Part shown: one piece after another, positions 39,691 through 49,591 of the stretch | Numbering within the stretch: position 1 is the first letter of the stretch | Layout: each line of letters opens with the position of its first letter | Origin: Trichomonas vaginalis G3 | Lineage: Eukaryota > Parabasalia > Trichomonadida > Trichomonadidae | Assembly (NCBI RefSeq): GCF_026262505.1 | Contig: NC_067208.1 | Location: 17,121,962-17,185,961 of the forward strand | Direction of reading: 5' to 3' | Length of the DNA: 64,000 nucleotides | The notes under the pieces: model-generated | Database searches by the model: none | Seen by the model: the letters and a program-made list of their open reading frames with translations, nothing else | Told to the model about the DNA's origin: nothing | Translations under genes and position numbers: made by a program

Positions 39691-40107
39691 AATAAAAAAA
39701 TAAAAATAATTTTAAAACTAACTTTATTTTTTGGACTGCATCGAATAACCCATGATGTTGTCAAAATGTCATGTTGTCACATTTTTTCAGAGAAGTTAAA
39801 TTACCTGGTGACCTGGTGACCTGGTGACCCCTTCAGTTCTTCAAAAATAAGTCATAACTGCCTTCCCCTGCTGTGTTGTCAAAATGTCATGTTGTCTCAT
39901 TTTTTCAGAGAAGTTAAATTACCTGGTGACCTGGTGACCTGGTGACCCCTTCAGTTCTTCAAAAATAAGTCATAACTGCCTTCCCCTGCTGTGTTGTCAA
40001 AATGTCATGTTGTCTCATTTTTTCAGAGAAGTTAAATTACCTGGTGACCTGGTGACCTGGTGACCCCTTCAGTTCTTCAAAAATAATTAATTATTGAATA
40101 ACCTAAA
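39691..40107. promoter_or_regulatory. KilA-N upstream region with three inverted iteron units (B)
   Basis: The leader tacatacaaaataaaaaaat plus aaactaactttatttt is almost the same as the leader of the family-A KilA-N gene (63719-63765). Three partial inverted units follow, each with ggtgacctggtgacctggtg, separated by a new ~20-base word (gtcataactgccttcccctg) in two of them. Confidence 0.65.
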
Positions 40108-40192
40108 AACATTAACGTAAACATTTATTTCTGCAGTTCATCCATTACTTCATTACCTAATTAATTACAGACATAAAATATATTTAGTTCAT

Positions 40193-42248
40193 TCAATAAA
40201 TGCGGTACCATGCGAATACAGTCATAAATGGAGGCATATAATCTTTACCCAAGCCTGTTGGATTTGTTGTGAAAGTATGTGAATGATTTCCTCCTGGTTC
40301 AGTTGGTCGAAAAGTCTTTTTTGCCGAATGGTTATAATCTGGAGATAAAACGTCATTGCCAGCATAATATTCTGAGTTGTATAATGGATGGTCTCTTAAT
40401 GAATGTGTATGATTACCTGATGTGTTTGTAGTTCCTGTATGAGTGTGCGGTGGAAGGTTTGCTTCAGTAATTTTCTTTGAACCACCGGTTTCCTTTGAAG
40501 AGTTCGCACAATAGAAGAATTTATCTACAATCTGTTCCCACGCACCAAAACCTAAAACTTTTGAAGGATTTGTTGAGTTCATTGACGTATAAATAGAACC
40601 AATGGGGTAAATCATCTCAAGAATTGTATTTAATCCATTATGAATATTGAATTTATTATATAATATTGAATTTGGGTGAGTATTTAAAACTGGTCTTGTT
40701 ATCAATATTAACGTATTATTTTTGAAAATTGCTTTTCTAACATCTTGAAATTTTGTGATTTCAGACCAGTTTCTTCCATCACTACTGATATTTACTAAAT
40801 CACCACATCCTAAAGCAATGAAATACCCATCAATATAAAATAAATTTGTAAATCTATAATTTTGAGTAAATTTTGGAGTGAATGAATAAACCAATTCCCA
40901 ATTTGATAAATCCTGTGATAAATAAATATGTCTGTTATAACTTACAGGATATGAATAGACCATTTCACCTGAAAACGAGAACATAAAACATTTGATCCAT
41001 AAATAAAGCTTCAATGTCTCCATCAGCTTGAAAAATTTGTTCAAATTGACCTTGTGTATTGAAGATGATCTATAAATTTTATCATTTTGTAGGATAAAAT
41101 ACATGTTGTTAATGTAATACCACTTACTTGTATAATTAATTTTCAAATCTGATGACATCATACTAAACATATAATAATTTATCCCATCCTCACTAATGAA
41201 AATTTGATTGACTTCATAAATTAGTACCCATTATTATTAACACATCTAATAGGATTATTTGGATATTTAAAATTTAGCATCTTGATTTAAATTACATTTG
41301 AACCATTGGATACAATCGAATGAATACAAGGGCAAAAATCATCTTCAACCGTTATCATTCCCATAAATTTACCGTTATTATATTCAACATATAAAATTAT
41401 TGGATTAATGATTGCTTTCGTGTATCAGGATTCAAAACAGATGGAGTAAATGATTCATAGTTTTTAAAATCATTTGTTTTAAAATAATAAAGCACTCCAT
41501 CTGTATAAAATAAATACATGGTCACTCCATCGAAACATATCCATTCAAAAGAATCTATATCAAAGGTTTTATCTGATGATTTCATAAATTTAAAAATGGA
41601 GGAGTAAAATAGACCTCTGATTGTTTTAATTCAGCGTCAACATATTCCTTATCCGCTTTCTTCTCTAACGCAGCAGCAAACATTCCTTATCTGCTTTCTT
41701 CTCTAACTTAGTCTTTAATTCAGCGTCAACATATTCCTTATCCGCTTTAAGGTCTAAACATCCTGAAAACCCATCCTGTATCGGCTTTAGTTTTTAAAAT
41801 CTTTGTGTCCATTCATGATACCATTCAACACTTTCTTTAATTTCATTATCTTTTTTCGTTAACATATCCTTATCTGCTTTCTTCATTATGTCGTTTAGGA
41901 AACTTCTTGAATTCCTCATTTAAATTAAATCTTCCAATCTTCAAAACTTTAGGAAATGCATTTAATGCGTAATATCTCTGTTCTTCTGGTGGAATTGATG
42001 TTATATCATCCGTTATACCTTTAATTTTAGAATTCATAAATAAAATTTCTTTTATATTTGATATCACTGCACCACCTTGCAAACGAATTCGAAATGGTCA
42101 TTTTTCAATACTATCTCCAAATCTCCATATTTCAACCTTTGCGTTTGTCTGCCGTCTTTGAATTATATGCATATATGGCGTATGTAATGGTCTGAGGGAC
42201 CTGGGTGCTTTGTGCCTTAAGTTGTTGTGGTTGCTGTTGTTTAATCAT
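40193..42248 (-). pseudogene. Fibre with phage tail-collar C-terminal domain (B), broken
   Basis: The C-terminal ~150 residues read YPIGSIYTSMNSTNPSKVLG, then FGAWEQI, LPPHTHTGTTNTSGNHTH and MPPFMTVFAWYRI, the pattern of phage tail-collar/short-fibre receptor-binding domains. Upstream are a beta-propeller-like region (WICFDGVTMYLFYTDGVLYY) and ADKEYVDAEL shaft repeats. The N-terminus (TYAIYAYNSKTADKR) is related to the family-A collagen fibre and contains an eroded mini-repeat. More than five breaks. Confidence 0.75.
42189..42216. repeat. Eroded double-hairpin mini-repeat at the fibre N-terminus (B)
   Basis: ggtctgagggacc (42189-42201) and ggtgctttgtgcc (42204-42216), read on the minus strand in the standard order. 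In frame: KAQSTQVPQT, close to KPQSGEVVDR. A related half copy in the integrase gives NTQVLQT. Confidence 0.65.
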
Positions 42249-42300
42249 TTATTATGATTTAAAAATAAATATTTAATCCGTTATCTCATCACTATTTTTT

Positions 42301-42977
42301 CTATTTAAATTGCCATAATATTTCATTCATGAATTCTAAATCACAATCAAATAGGTCAGTTATTCTAAATTTAATATTTGATAAATCTTTTGAATGAAGA
42401 ATAAATGAATTCCCGGATAATTGAAACGGATATGATAAAGAAAATGTGTTTAAGTTGATGGATAAAATGTTTTGTATTGATGGGTAAGAGTTAGGGTCTA
42501 ATGTTTGATGTGAAAATCTCATTGGGTATTAACTTTATCACATTTGATTAAAATGAAATTGGAACCAGTGTCAGAATACAAAACATCCCCAACATCTTTT
42601 TCAAAATTTAATATCCCCAACAATGAACGAAGATGAGGAGTACAAAATTTAATTTTCAGCGGAATTTAATAAGGTTATTTATTTCATCAAGTTCAAAAAG
42701 TTTATCAGGTTTTGATTTAAAATTTTCTTCATACCATACGATAAATGATTCATTTAAATAACTTAAAATCATGTTAATATCCCATTTGCTATCACATTAT
42801 TTATATACATATCATACGTTTTTTCATGGTCATCTTTAATAAATGATATATAATCTGAAGGTCTAAAAGAATGGGATTAAATTTACCACTCACAGAAACG
42901 AGAGTAACATTATAAATTCCGCTAACTGTTAAATTTAATTCACAGTTATTATTCGAAATAATATTGATAATTGACAT
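42301..42977 (-). pseudogene. Minor structural protein (B), broken
   Basis: Its end, SKDLSNIKFRITDLFDCDLE, parallels PHNLKDMQFRLVDFRGEPVE in the 254-aa protein of A2, and position next to the fibre is the same. About three breaks. Divergent from the + strand gene at 42997 with ~19 bases between starts. Confidence 0.5.
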
Positions 42978-42996
42978 TTTTATTACGATTAAAAAT

Positions 42997-43428
42997 ATGG
43001 TAAAGCGTTATTTTCCAGTGATAAATAAAACTAGAATAAGATTACCTCAAGAATTCATAAATTCAACGAATAAGAAATTCATTCATGTTATAAATTTTAG
43101 TGTTTTCAGAAAATATGAGTCAATGTCATATTCATCATCGGGTTATATTTCACTTCATTCAAATTTAGTTCAATCAAACCCATATAATGACCATTTCATA
43201 AGATTTTCAGATGGTATTAAAATGTAATTGATAGATTAAAATATGAAAGATTGACAATATCGAATTTTTGGAATTTTGGTTTAAATATCCGATGGAAAAA
43301 AGATTGAAGTTAAAGATAAAGCTGATACTATAACAAAAACAATTACAATGACCGATCCGGATAGTGGGGAACAAAAAGAAATAAAACAAACGATAGAAAC
43401 TGGTGAAAGGTCAATTATTCGATTATGA
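42997..43428 (+). pseudogene. Possible penton-like protein (B), broken
   Basis: RLPQEFINSTNKKFIHVINF resembles the P-x-x-[WF]-I-x-K-x-I signature of the family-A minor capsid proteins. The tail (ITMTDPDSGEQKEIKQTIET) is acidic. It is shorter than the family-A members and has about one or two breaks, so the call is tentative. Confidence 0.4.
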
Positions 43429-43467
43429 TTCAAAGGATTATTATTCAATAATGTTAATGCTTGAATA

Positions 43468-44107
43468 TTAAATAGCCTTAACAAAGAATTTTTCAAGTGA
43501 TATTTTATATTCATCAACTATTTTATTATAAATATCATTATATGTTAAATGAAGTTCAGTTGTTGTTCCGTTCTTTGATATCTTAATTGTGCTAATATCC
43601 TTTATAGGATTTATTTTTGCAACTGTTCCGCAGCAAGAAACCTCATCATCTATGAAAAATTGAATCTTAACGTCTGAATCTTGAACATCACAAAGAATGG
43701 CGATAATGTGAATTAATGATTCATAAGGTAAAATAATTAAACCAGATTGATCAATTAAATTTATTATTGAATCATAATTATTAATTATTATATCACGGTA
43801 AATTTCATTAATTCAGAATTAATGTCTATTTTATATGGGTTATCAGAGTGGGGGGGTATGTTGGATAAGTGGGAATTTCAACAGGTTCTTTACCGGGTTC
43901 AGATAAAATGATTGGGTCTTCATTCTCCTCATTCTTCGGTAAGTCACGAGTTAATAAATTTGGTTGAGTTGCTGACCTTGTTAATTCAGGGCTAACATTA
44001 ACTTTAACATTTTGAATAATTCGTGATTTATCATCATTTACGTTATAACCAACCGTAATCTCTGCTTTTGCGTTTGTGTTCTTTTGACTTGTGAAACGTC
44101 TTCTCAT
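43468..44107 (-). pseudogene. CCG-motif protein (B), broken
   Basis: Homologue of the A2 204-aa protein. It has a low-complexity N-terminal half (Arg/Lys then Pro-rich) and a C-terminal FFIDDEVSCCGTVAKINPIK block. About one break. Conservation between such distant families marks it as a core virion or assembly gene. Confidence 0.6.
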
Positions 44108-44191
44108 TTATAATTGAATAAAAAAAAGAAAAATATATTTAAAGTTTTATTTAGTTGTTACGGTAATATCCCAAGGTTCATCATTGTTTGC

Positions 44192-45085
44192 TTATACTTT
44201 CTTTGTAACTGCACCAATTATGTTATTGATATTGCTTTGAGTTTCTTCCAGTCTTATTTTATCATTTACAATATCTTTAATCATTTCATTACATGCATTC
44301 TTAAAACCATCTGATTTTTCTAATTTACGTCTATCACTTTCTTTAATTAAATCAAAGTTATAACCTTGTTGAGAATAAAGTGGTTTCTTTATCAATTCCT
44401 TGAACGCTTCTGAAAGTGAAGATGAAGAAATTCTTGCCACTTGAATTGGTTTAAATTCTGCTTTCATTGCTTCTTTCTGTTCATTGAACACTGGATCGAA
44501 TAAAGCAACTTTAAAGAATTTCTTAGCTGGAATTTCAGGTCTAATATTTGCATATTGACCATCAAACTGATTAACATATCGTGGTAATCCATCCGGTCCC
44601 TCTTCAACAGCATTTAATTCTTCATTGAAATAAGAATATGGATAAGATGGTATGAATTATTGGACCATTTTCACCTTCTCCAATGTATTGTTTAACAGCT
44701 TTTCCATTTTCATCAAATTGCATAGGATAACGTTCATTATATGCTTTACGTTTAGGATAATCAGTATGTTAATTTATACCATTTATGACTTTAATATTTC
44801 CTTGACCATCAGTAACGAAAACTTCATTTATACCATCAGGTTTTCCATTTGGACCCGTAATGTCTGCTTCGTGTGCTTCCCAATTTGGTCCATGACGTTT
44901 GGCATATGCTTGAGCTTCTGGTAATGTTAAAACGTTTCTCATTTGTTTAACATCTTTTTGAAGACCAGCAACAATATGAATAATTCTTTCATTCCATCTG
45001 GAACTTTCATAGTTCTATTATAATGCACCCTTTTTGTTTGTCCTTGTTTTAATGGAACCTGTAGAAGATTTGCTATTTCTGTCAT
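44192..45085 (-). pseudogene. Unrecognised protein between CCG-motif gene and ATPase (B), broken
   Basis: The readable parts include LTLPEAQAYAKRHGPNWEAH, GKPDGINEVFVTDGQGNIKV and a C-terminal helical region (IKDIVNDKIRLEETQSNINN). The Gly/Asn-rich short repeats suggest a structural protein. No family is recognised. About four breaks. Confidence 0.45.
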
Positions 45086-45115
45086 GTTTAATTATAAATA
45101 AAAAATAAAAATTAA

Positions 45116-45882
45116 TTATAAAAAGTTAATCAAATTTAACCTTTTATTTAAATCAACTATTATTTTTCCATGTTCACCTAATTGTTGATATTGTGTGTAA
45201 AGTTCATTAATGCTCATTGGTAAATTCACTTGATAAAGCATAACGTTCAACTGTTGACGACTAAAACCACTGAAAATGAAAAGTGTTGATAGATTTGATT
45301 TAATGTTTGTGCTTAATGCTTTGAAGTATTGAACAGCCATAAGAATGAACACTGAATGTGTCGACATTGAGTTAATAATTGATTAAAATATGATTTCTCA
45401 TTTGTTATTAGTTTTGATTTCACTGCATCATCTAGAAAAATGAGTGAATGCAAAAATTCTCTATCAAAATTTGAAATAGAAAGTGTTTCAAATAATTCAT
45501 CCCGTTGTTTATCAATAATTTTATCCTCTAATCCTTGCTTCTTGATTGTATTATATAATTCTTTATACATTAAAAAGTTTTTTAAATAATCTTCTGCTTC
45601 TTCTTGTGATAAATAAATAATTGGAATTTTGATTAAATGCTTTAAAGATTCAAATGTATCATCTGAAGGTGAACCTGAACGGTTGATATAAATTAACACA
45701 TGTGAATGGGGGGAAGTGTTAGCAATAATGATAATTTGTTTTAATATCGTTAATGTTTTACCTTTATTTTGTTTACCAATTGCTGCAGTGATTGAATTTA
45801 AGTAACATTCAGAATATGGAATTTTCATTAATTTTTCCTTAGATAGAGCATTTCTATTATCACTCAATGCTTCATTAATCAT
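45116..45882 (-). pseudogene. Packaging ATPase (B), broken
   Basis: Walker A AAIGKQNKGKTLTILKQ and Walker B LIFLDDAVKS with the following glutamine/serine-rich sensor stretch fit the A32-like packaging ATPase family. It is related in role to 11088-11975 but very divergent. About one or two breaks. Confidence 0.75.
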
Positions 45883-45959
45883 ATCATCTACGTATGTATT
45901 ATATACATCTGTTAATTCTTCAGAATTGAATCCATTTAATCAAAAATAAATTTATAATT

Positions 45960-47597
45960 TTAAACATTTCTATTCATCAATATTTCATCATATGAACTTC
46001 TATACTGTGGTGGTGTACCTGTTGGATGATATTTCAAACCTTCATCCGGTGTCCATGTCCAATACGTAGTCCTAGTAAACCAAACCTGAGGAGGATTTGT
46101 CACTTTGAACAGTAAGTGTCATTTTCACCCTGAATGATTGGATAAGCTTTCACTTGTACTGTAACTTGTGAGTTGAAAGTTTCTAATCCATCAAAGAATA
46201 TACCCGCTCCATCACGTTGAACTGGAATAGTGCATAAGAATGAAGTTTGGTCTTTCCATGTTCTAGCTAATGGCGTGCCATTATCATCATTCAGTGGTCT
46301 AGTTAATGAGTCCTCGTATTCTTCGTGCATTCATTCACTCCATCTAAATCAGAAGCTTGAAGCATACGTGTAAAGAATATGTCGCCCACTGTGGTCATCG
46401 CTTGATCGGGGAAGTTTCTGGAATCTATAGTGACCTGAAGACCTCGAAGCATTGGATTTTCTAAAACTGTTCTTTGCATTGCATTCTTCGGAAATGTTAA
46501 CACAACATCTGTAACATTATGAAGAGCGTATGAGAAATCTGAGCTAATACCTTCAGGAGTGATGCATCCTCCATTTAGTGAACGAACGTCAATATGTTGA
46601 GCTGGAATCATGAATGGATCTTCCTTACTGAATAAACGTGGTATTGCTTTAACTGATTCTTCAATTAAACCGTATCCTGGTGTAATGCATTTATCCTCTA
46701 AAACTTCCATCTTTGTGCATGAAATAATAACGTCATCAACTGTTGCGTCAGCAGATGTAGCGGCTAAGCTTGTAATTAATTTGGTAGGAAGTCCGATTTG
46801 TTGGAATTTGCGATCATATTTATAAACATGATTCATAATCTTTCATAATTTTCATCAGTTATCTTTTCATAAACGTAATTTTGTAAATCAGCAACTCTTA
46901 ACGGGTCAACCTGACAAAATACTAAAGTATCCCTGAAAACATAATATTTAAGAATGATTTCACCAAATGATTTAGGATAATCATCGAACGCCTGAAATGC
47001 TAACAAATCATTTACCGGAATAATCATATCAAAAGTGATATCAACTTCTTCATTTGCTTTCTTGAAAACTTCTGAAGGGTCAATATATTTACCACATACT
47101 GAGTTATCATATTTTTGAACATTATTATATAACGAATGAACAAACTTTTTAACTTTCCTTTCTGATTTTGGTTTATATGTTGCAAATGCGAAAGATTCAC
47201 GGGCACAATCCATCTGAAGATAACCGGCATCACCTCTTTCGGTTTCTACTTCTAATTGTTTAAAGCTTTGATTTGATGATTTGTAACCAACGAATAAACG
47301 CATGCATTTAAAAGCGGCATCACATGTGAAAGCTTTATTTGAAACTAGAGTTGCTTTAACTTTGCGTTTAATATATGTGTCACCTAATTGGTTCACATCA
47401 TGAGCTGGATTTGTAATTCTTAAATGAGTTTGTTTATCATCAAAATATGGAGTATCAGAGTCATAGCATGAACTTTCAAGTTCTCTATAATATCTTCTAC
47501 CGTCATTCTTTGCGAATATTTCATTTATCTTTTCGAATGAATGAAATACATTTCCATTAATCGGTTTAGTGTTTGGCACCAAATAGTTAGTCGTCAT
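45960..47597 (-). pseudogene. Major capsid protein candidate (B), broken
   Basis: Begins MTTNYLVPNTKPINGNVFHS. It has a first jelly-roll end EEVDITFDMIIPVNDLLAFQ, matching in layout FDFKLRLRIPVRRFLPLEAI of family A, and later beta-rich stretches (TDVVLTFPKNAMQRTVLENP, QVTIDSRNFPDQAMTTVGDI). Total size is close to family A (about 520-545 codons). About two or three breaks. Confidence 0.65.
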
Positions 47598-47666
47598 TTA
47601 TTAATAAATAAAAAATCAAAATTAAAAGATGAAAATGAATTTTTAATTTTAATGAAATAATCAACT

Positions 47667-47882
47667 ATGGCTGCAGGTATATTTAAGAAACTGTGGGATA
47701 AAGTAAAAAGAGGAGCGCATAAAGTTTGGGAAACAATGAAGAAGGGAGCAAATTGGATATTTAAGAATAAAGAAGCAATTAGTGACGTTGCTGAATCAAT
47801 AACACCAAAAGCCGCCCCAATAAGAGAAATATTAAATAAAGGAGAAAAAGTTTATCAAAGACTTCAACCGATACTAAGATAA
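47667..47882 (+). CDS. Amphipathic cationic peptide 1 (B), 71 aa
   Basis: MAAGIFKKLWDKVKRGAHKV starts an amphipathic Lys/Trp helix like membrane-active peptides. A second helix (EAISDVAESITPKAAPIREI) follows. It shares the MAAG[IF]FKKLWD start with the gene at 47892, which lies on the opposite strand and converges on it with 9 bases between stops. It may serve endosome escape or capsid-interior membrane lysis, as adenovirus pVI does. That is inference. Confidence 0.65.
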   Translation: MAAGIFKKLWDKVKRGAHKVWETMKKGANWIFKNKEAISDVAESITPKAAPIREILNKGEKVYQRLQPILR

Positions 47883-47891
47883 AAATAATAT

Positions 47892-48134
47892 TTATTTATT
47901 TTTACTATCTATTATTTTAAGTATTCCTTCAGCTATTCCACCAATTGCGTTACCTGCTTGTGCTCCCATTGCCGGATTACCTGCTTTAGTACCTAATACT
48001 CCACCTATGATAGTTCCTGCCGTTTTCGCTACTGGTGCCAAAAAGTTTGCAACAGGTTTAATAACCTTTTTATAAACCCAACCCGCAGCTTTCTTAATTC
48101 CATCCCATAATTTTTTAAAGAATCCTGCCGCCAT
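47892..48134 (-). CDS. Amphipathic cationic peptide 2 with Gly/Ala glycine-zipper (B), 80 aa
   Basis: MAAGFFKKLWDGIKKAAGWV is paralogous to peptide 1. The second half (TIIGGVLGTKAGNPAMGAQA) is a Gly/Ala-rich hydrophobic segment of glycine-zipper type that could insert into a membrane. Likely a virion membrane-active factor. Confidence 0.65.
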   Translation of the reverse strand: MAAGFFKKLWDGIKKAAGWVYKKVIKPVANFLAPVAKTAGTIIGGVLGTKAGNPAMGAQAGNAIGGIAEGILKIIDSKNK

Positions 48135-48203
48135 TTCTGATTATTTCATTAAAATTAAAAAATATATTTCATCACTTATATTCTAATTTTTATTTAATGA
48201 TAA

Positions 48204-48542
48204 ATGAAACCAATTTTAAAAATAAATGAAACAGAGGAGGAAGAAATAAACGTTGTTAAACCAATTACTGAAATAAAAATTTTTTCATCTGTTGAAGAAT
48301 TTAATGACTATTATGCCAATAATAAAAAATTATTTGAAGAATTGACAACATGTAAATTGAATAAAATGTTTAAAGTTGATGGATTCAAAATTTCAAAAAT
48401 AAAAGGAGTGATTAGTTTGAAATCTATTCCTCAATCAAGAATCACCTCATTAATGAAAATAGATGATTTAACAAAAAGAATAGAAATTATTGAAGAAAGA
48501 ATGAATCAAATAATTGATTTCATAAATTTAAATAATCATTAG
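48204..48542 (+). CDS. KDG-related coiled-coil protein (B), 112 aa
   Basis: An acidic N-terminal half (ETEEEEINVVKPITEIKIFS) is followed by GFKISKIKGVISLKSIPQSR and a heptad helix (KIDDLTKRIEIIEERMNQII). The last two parts follow the plan of the 78-aa KDG protein of family A, at the equivalent right-end position. Function unknown. Confidence 0.55.
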   Translation: MKPILKINETEEEEINVVKPITEIKIFSSVEEFNDYYANNKKLFEELTTCKLNKMFKVDGFKISKIKGVISLKSIPQSRITSLMKIDDLTKRIEIIEERMNQIIDFINLNNH

Positions 48543-48551
48543 TTTCAATTT

Positions 48552-48866
48552 ATTTTTAAAGTTTATTTTTCATTCATGACTCCATTGATTCCAATCTTTA
48601 TTTTCAACAATGTTTAATTAATCGCGGAATATCTGACATCATCTATATATAGCTTCTTTTATTTCGTTATGTATGGGCTGAGTGTAAATGTCTTACGTTT
48701 ACAAAATTTTTTAAATCTTGATTTATTCAAAAACGTAAGAATAAAAACCGTAAGAATCATACATTTTTTAATTCATATGTTAAAAAAAATGATACAAAAT
48801 CGTTCAATATCGTATGAATTCTTACGTTTACAAAAAAAGTCACACAACCCGTCAACATATACTACT
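48552..48866 (-). repeat. Right TIR of element B (315 bp)
   Basis: Inverted copy of 28666-28980. Directly followed by TTGTTT (48867-48872). Confidence 0.92.
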
Positions 48867-48872
48867 TTGTTT
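48867..48872. repeat. Target-site duplication of element B, right (TTGTTT)
   Basis: Matches 28660-28665. Confidence 0.92.
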
Positions 48873-49591
48873 CTCATAATTTCTCAAAAAACACGATAAC
48901 TTGATATTTGTAAATATCATACTTTATAACGTAAATAAGAACTTGACCTATTAAGAAAAGCAGTAATGAAAAGAAAATCTGAAATTCATAAAAATTACAA
49001 GTTTCTGATGACAATTAGCTTAATTAAACCAGGTACAAGATTATATAATTGTATTTTCTATCCAATTATCCATATAATATCTTATCCAGAAAAAATAACT
49101 TGATCAATACCAAATGATTTTTTAACTAGTAAATAAAGTATTTTCTTTACACACACATTGTATATCATAGTTTTTTTTTGGTTTCGCAAAACATCCGAAA
49201 ACAAATATGCTATAAAAGTGACAATTTTAGCAAAACGAAACCCTTATTACAATATATTGTCCTATTGTATTGTAATTGTAAACTCCTTAGTTCGATTCCT
49301 TCATTTTATTAAATTATAAATATACAATTCTTTCTAATCTTCCTTTTTCATAATTCATTTCTCATTTAAATTCTAAATAATCTAACTCTACTAATCTAGA
49401 TTTTTTCTAATATCAATTTTTCATATACAAACTCTTATTTTTTCTTTCAAAATTCCATTTTCCAATATTTTTTGAAAATTTTACATAATTTTATATATAT
49501 TTTATTCTATTATTATTATACAATAATATTATACATATTAATTGTTTTAATTTTTGAATGCATACGATAATTTTTAATTCAATTTTTAAAC
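48873..49591. other. Gene-free AT-rich DNA right of element B
   Basis: Contains the right inverted end (49231-49289: gcaaaacgaaaccctt ... attgtaattgtaaactcctt) of the repeat into which B inserted, then very AT-rich sequence without features to 49591. Confidence 0.6.

Larger units (their letters stand above)
28666..48866. mobile_element. Polinton B (second family), 20.2 kb, ends whole, coding part broken
   Basis: 315-bp TIRs starting AGTAGTATAT and a perfect 6-bp duplication delimit it. The left-half + strand carries an N-module protein, PolB and integrase. The right-half minus strand carries Prim-Pol/SF3 helicase, KilA-N, fibre, minor capsid proteins, CCG-motif protein, ATPase and major capsid protein. 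Small proteins sit at the right end. TIRs are almost identical, which suggests recent insertion, yet the coding part has about twenty breaks. The gene set (retroviral-type integrase, protein-primed PolB, SF3 helicase) recalls Mavirus-like virophages as well as Polintons. Confidence 0.93.
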
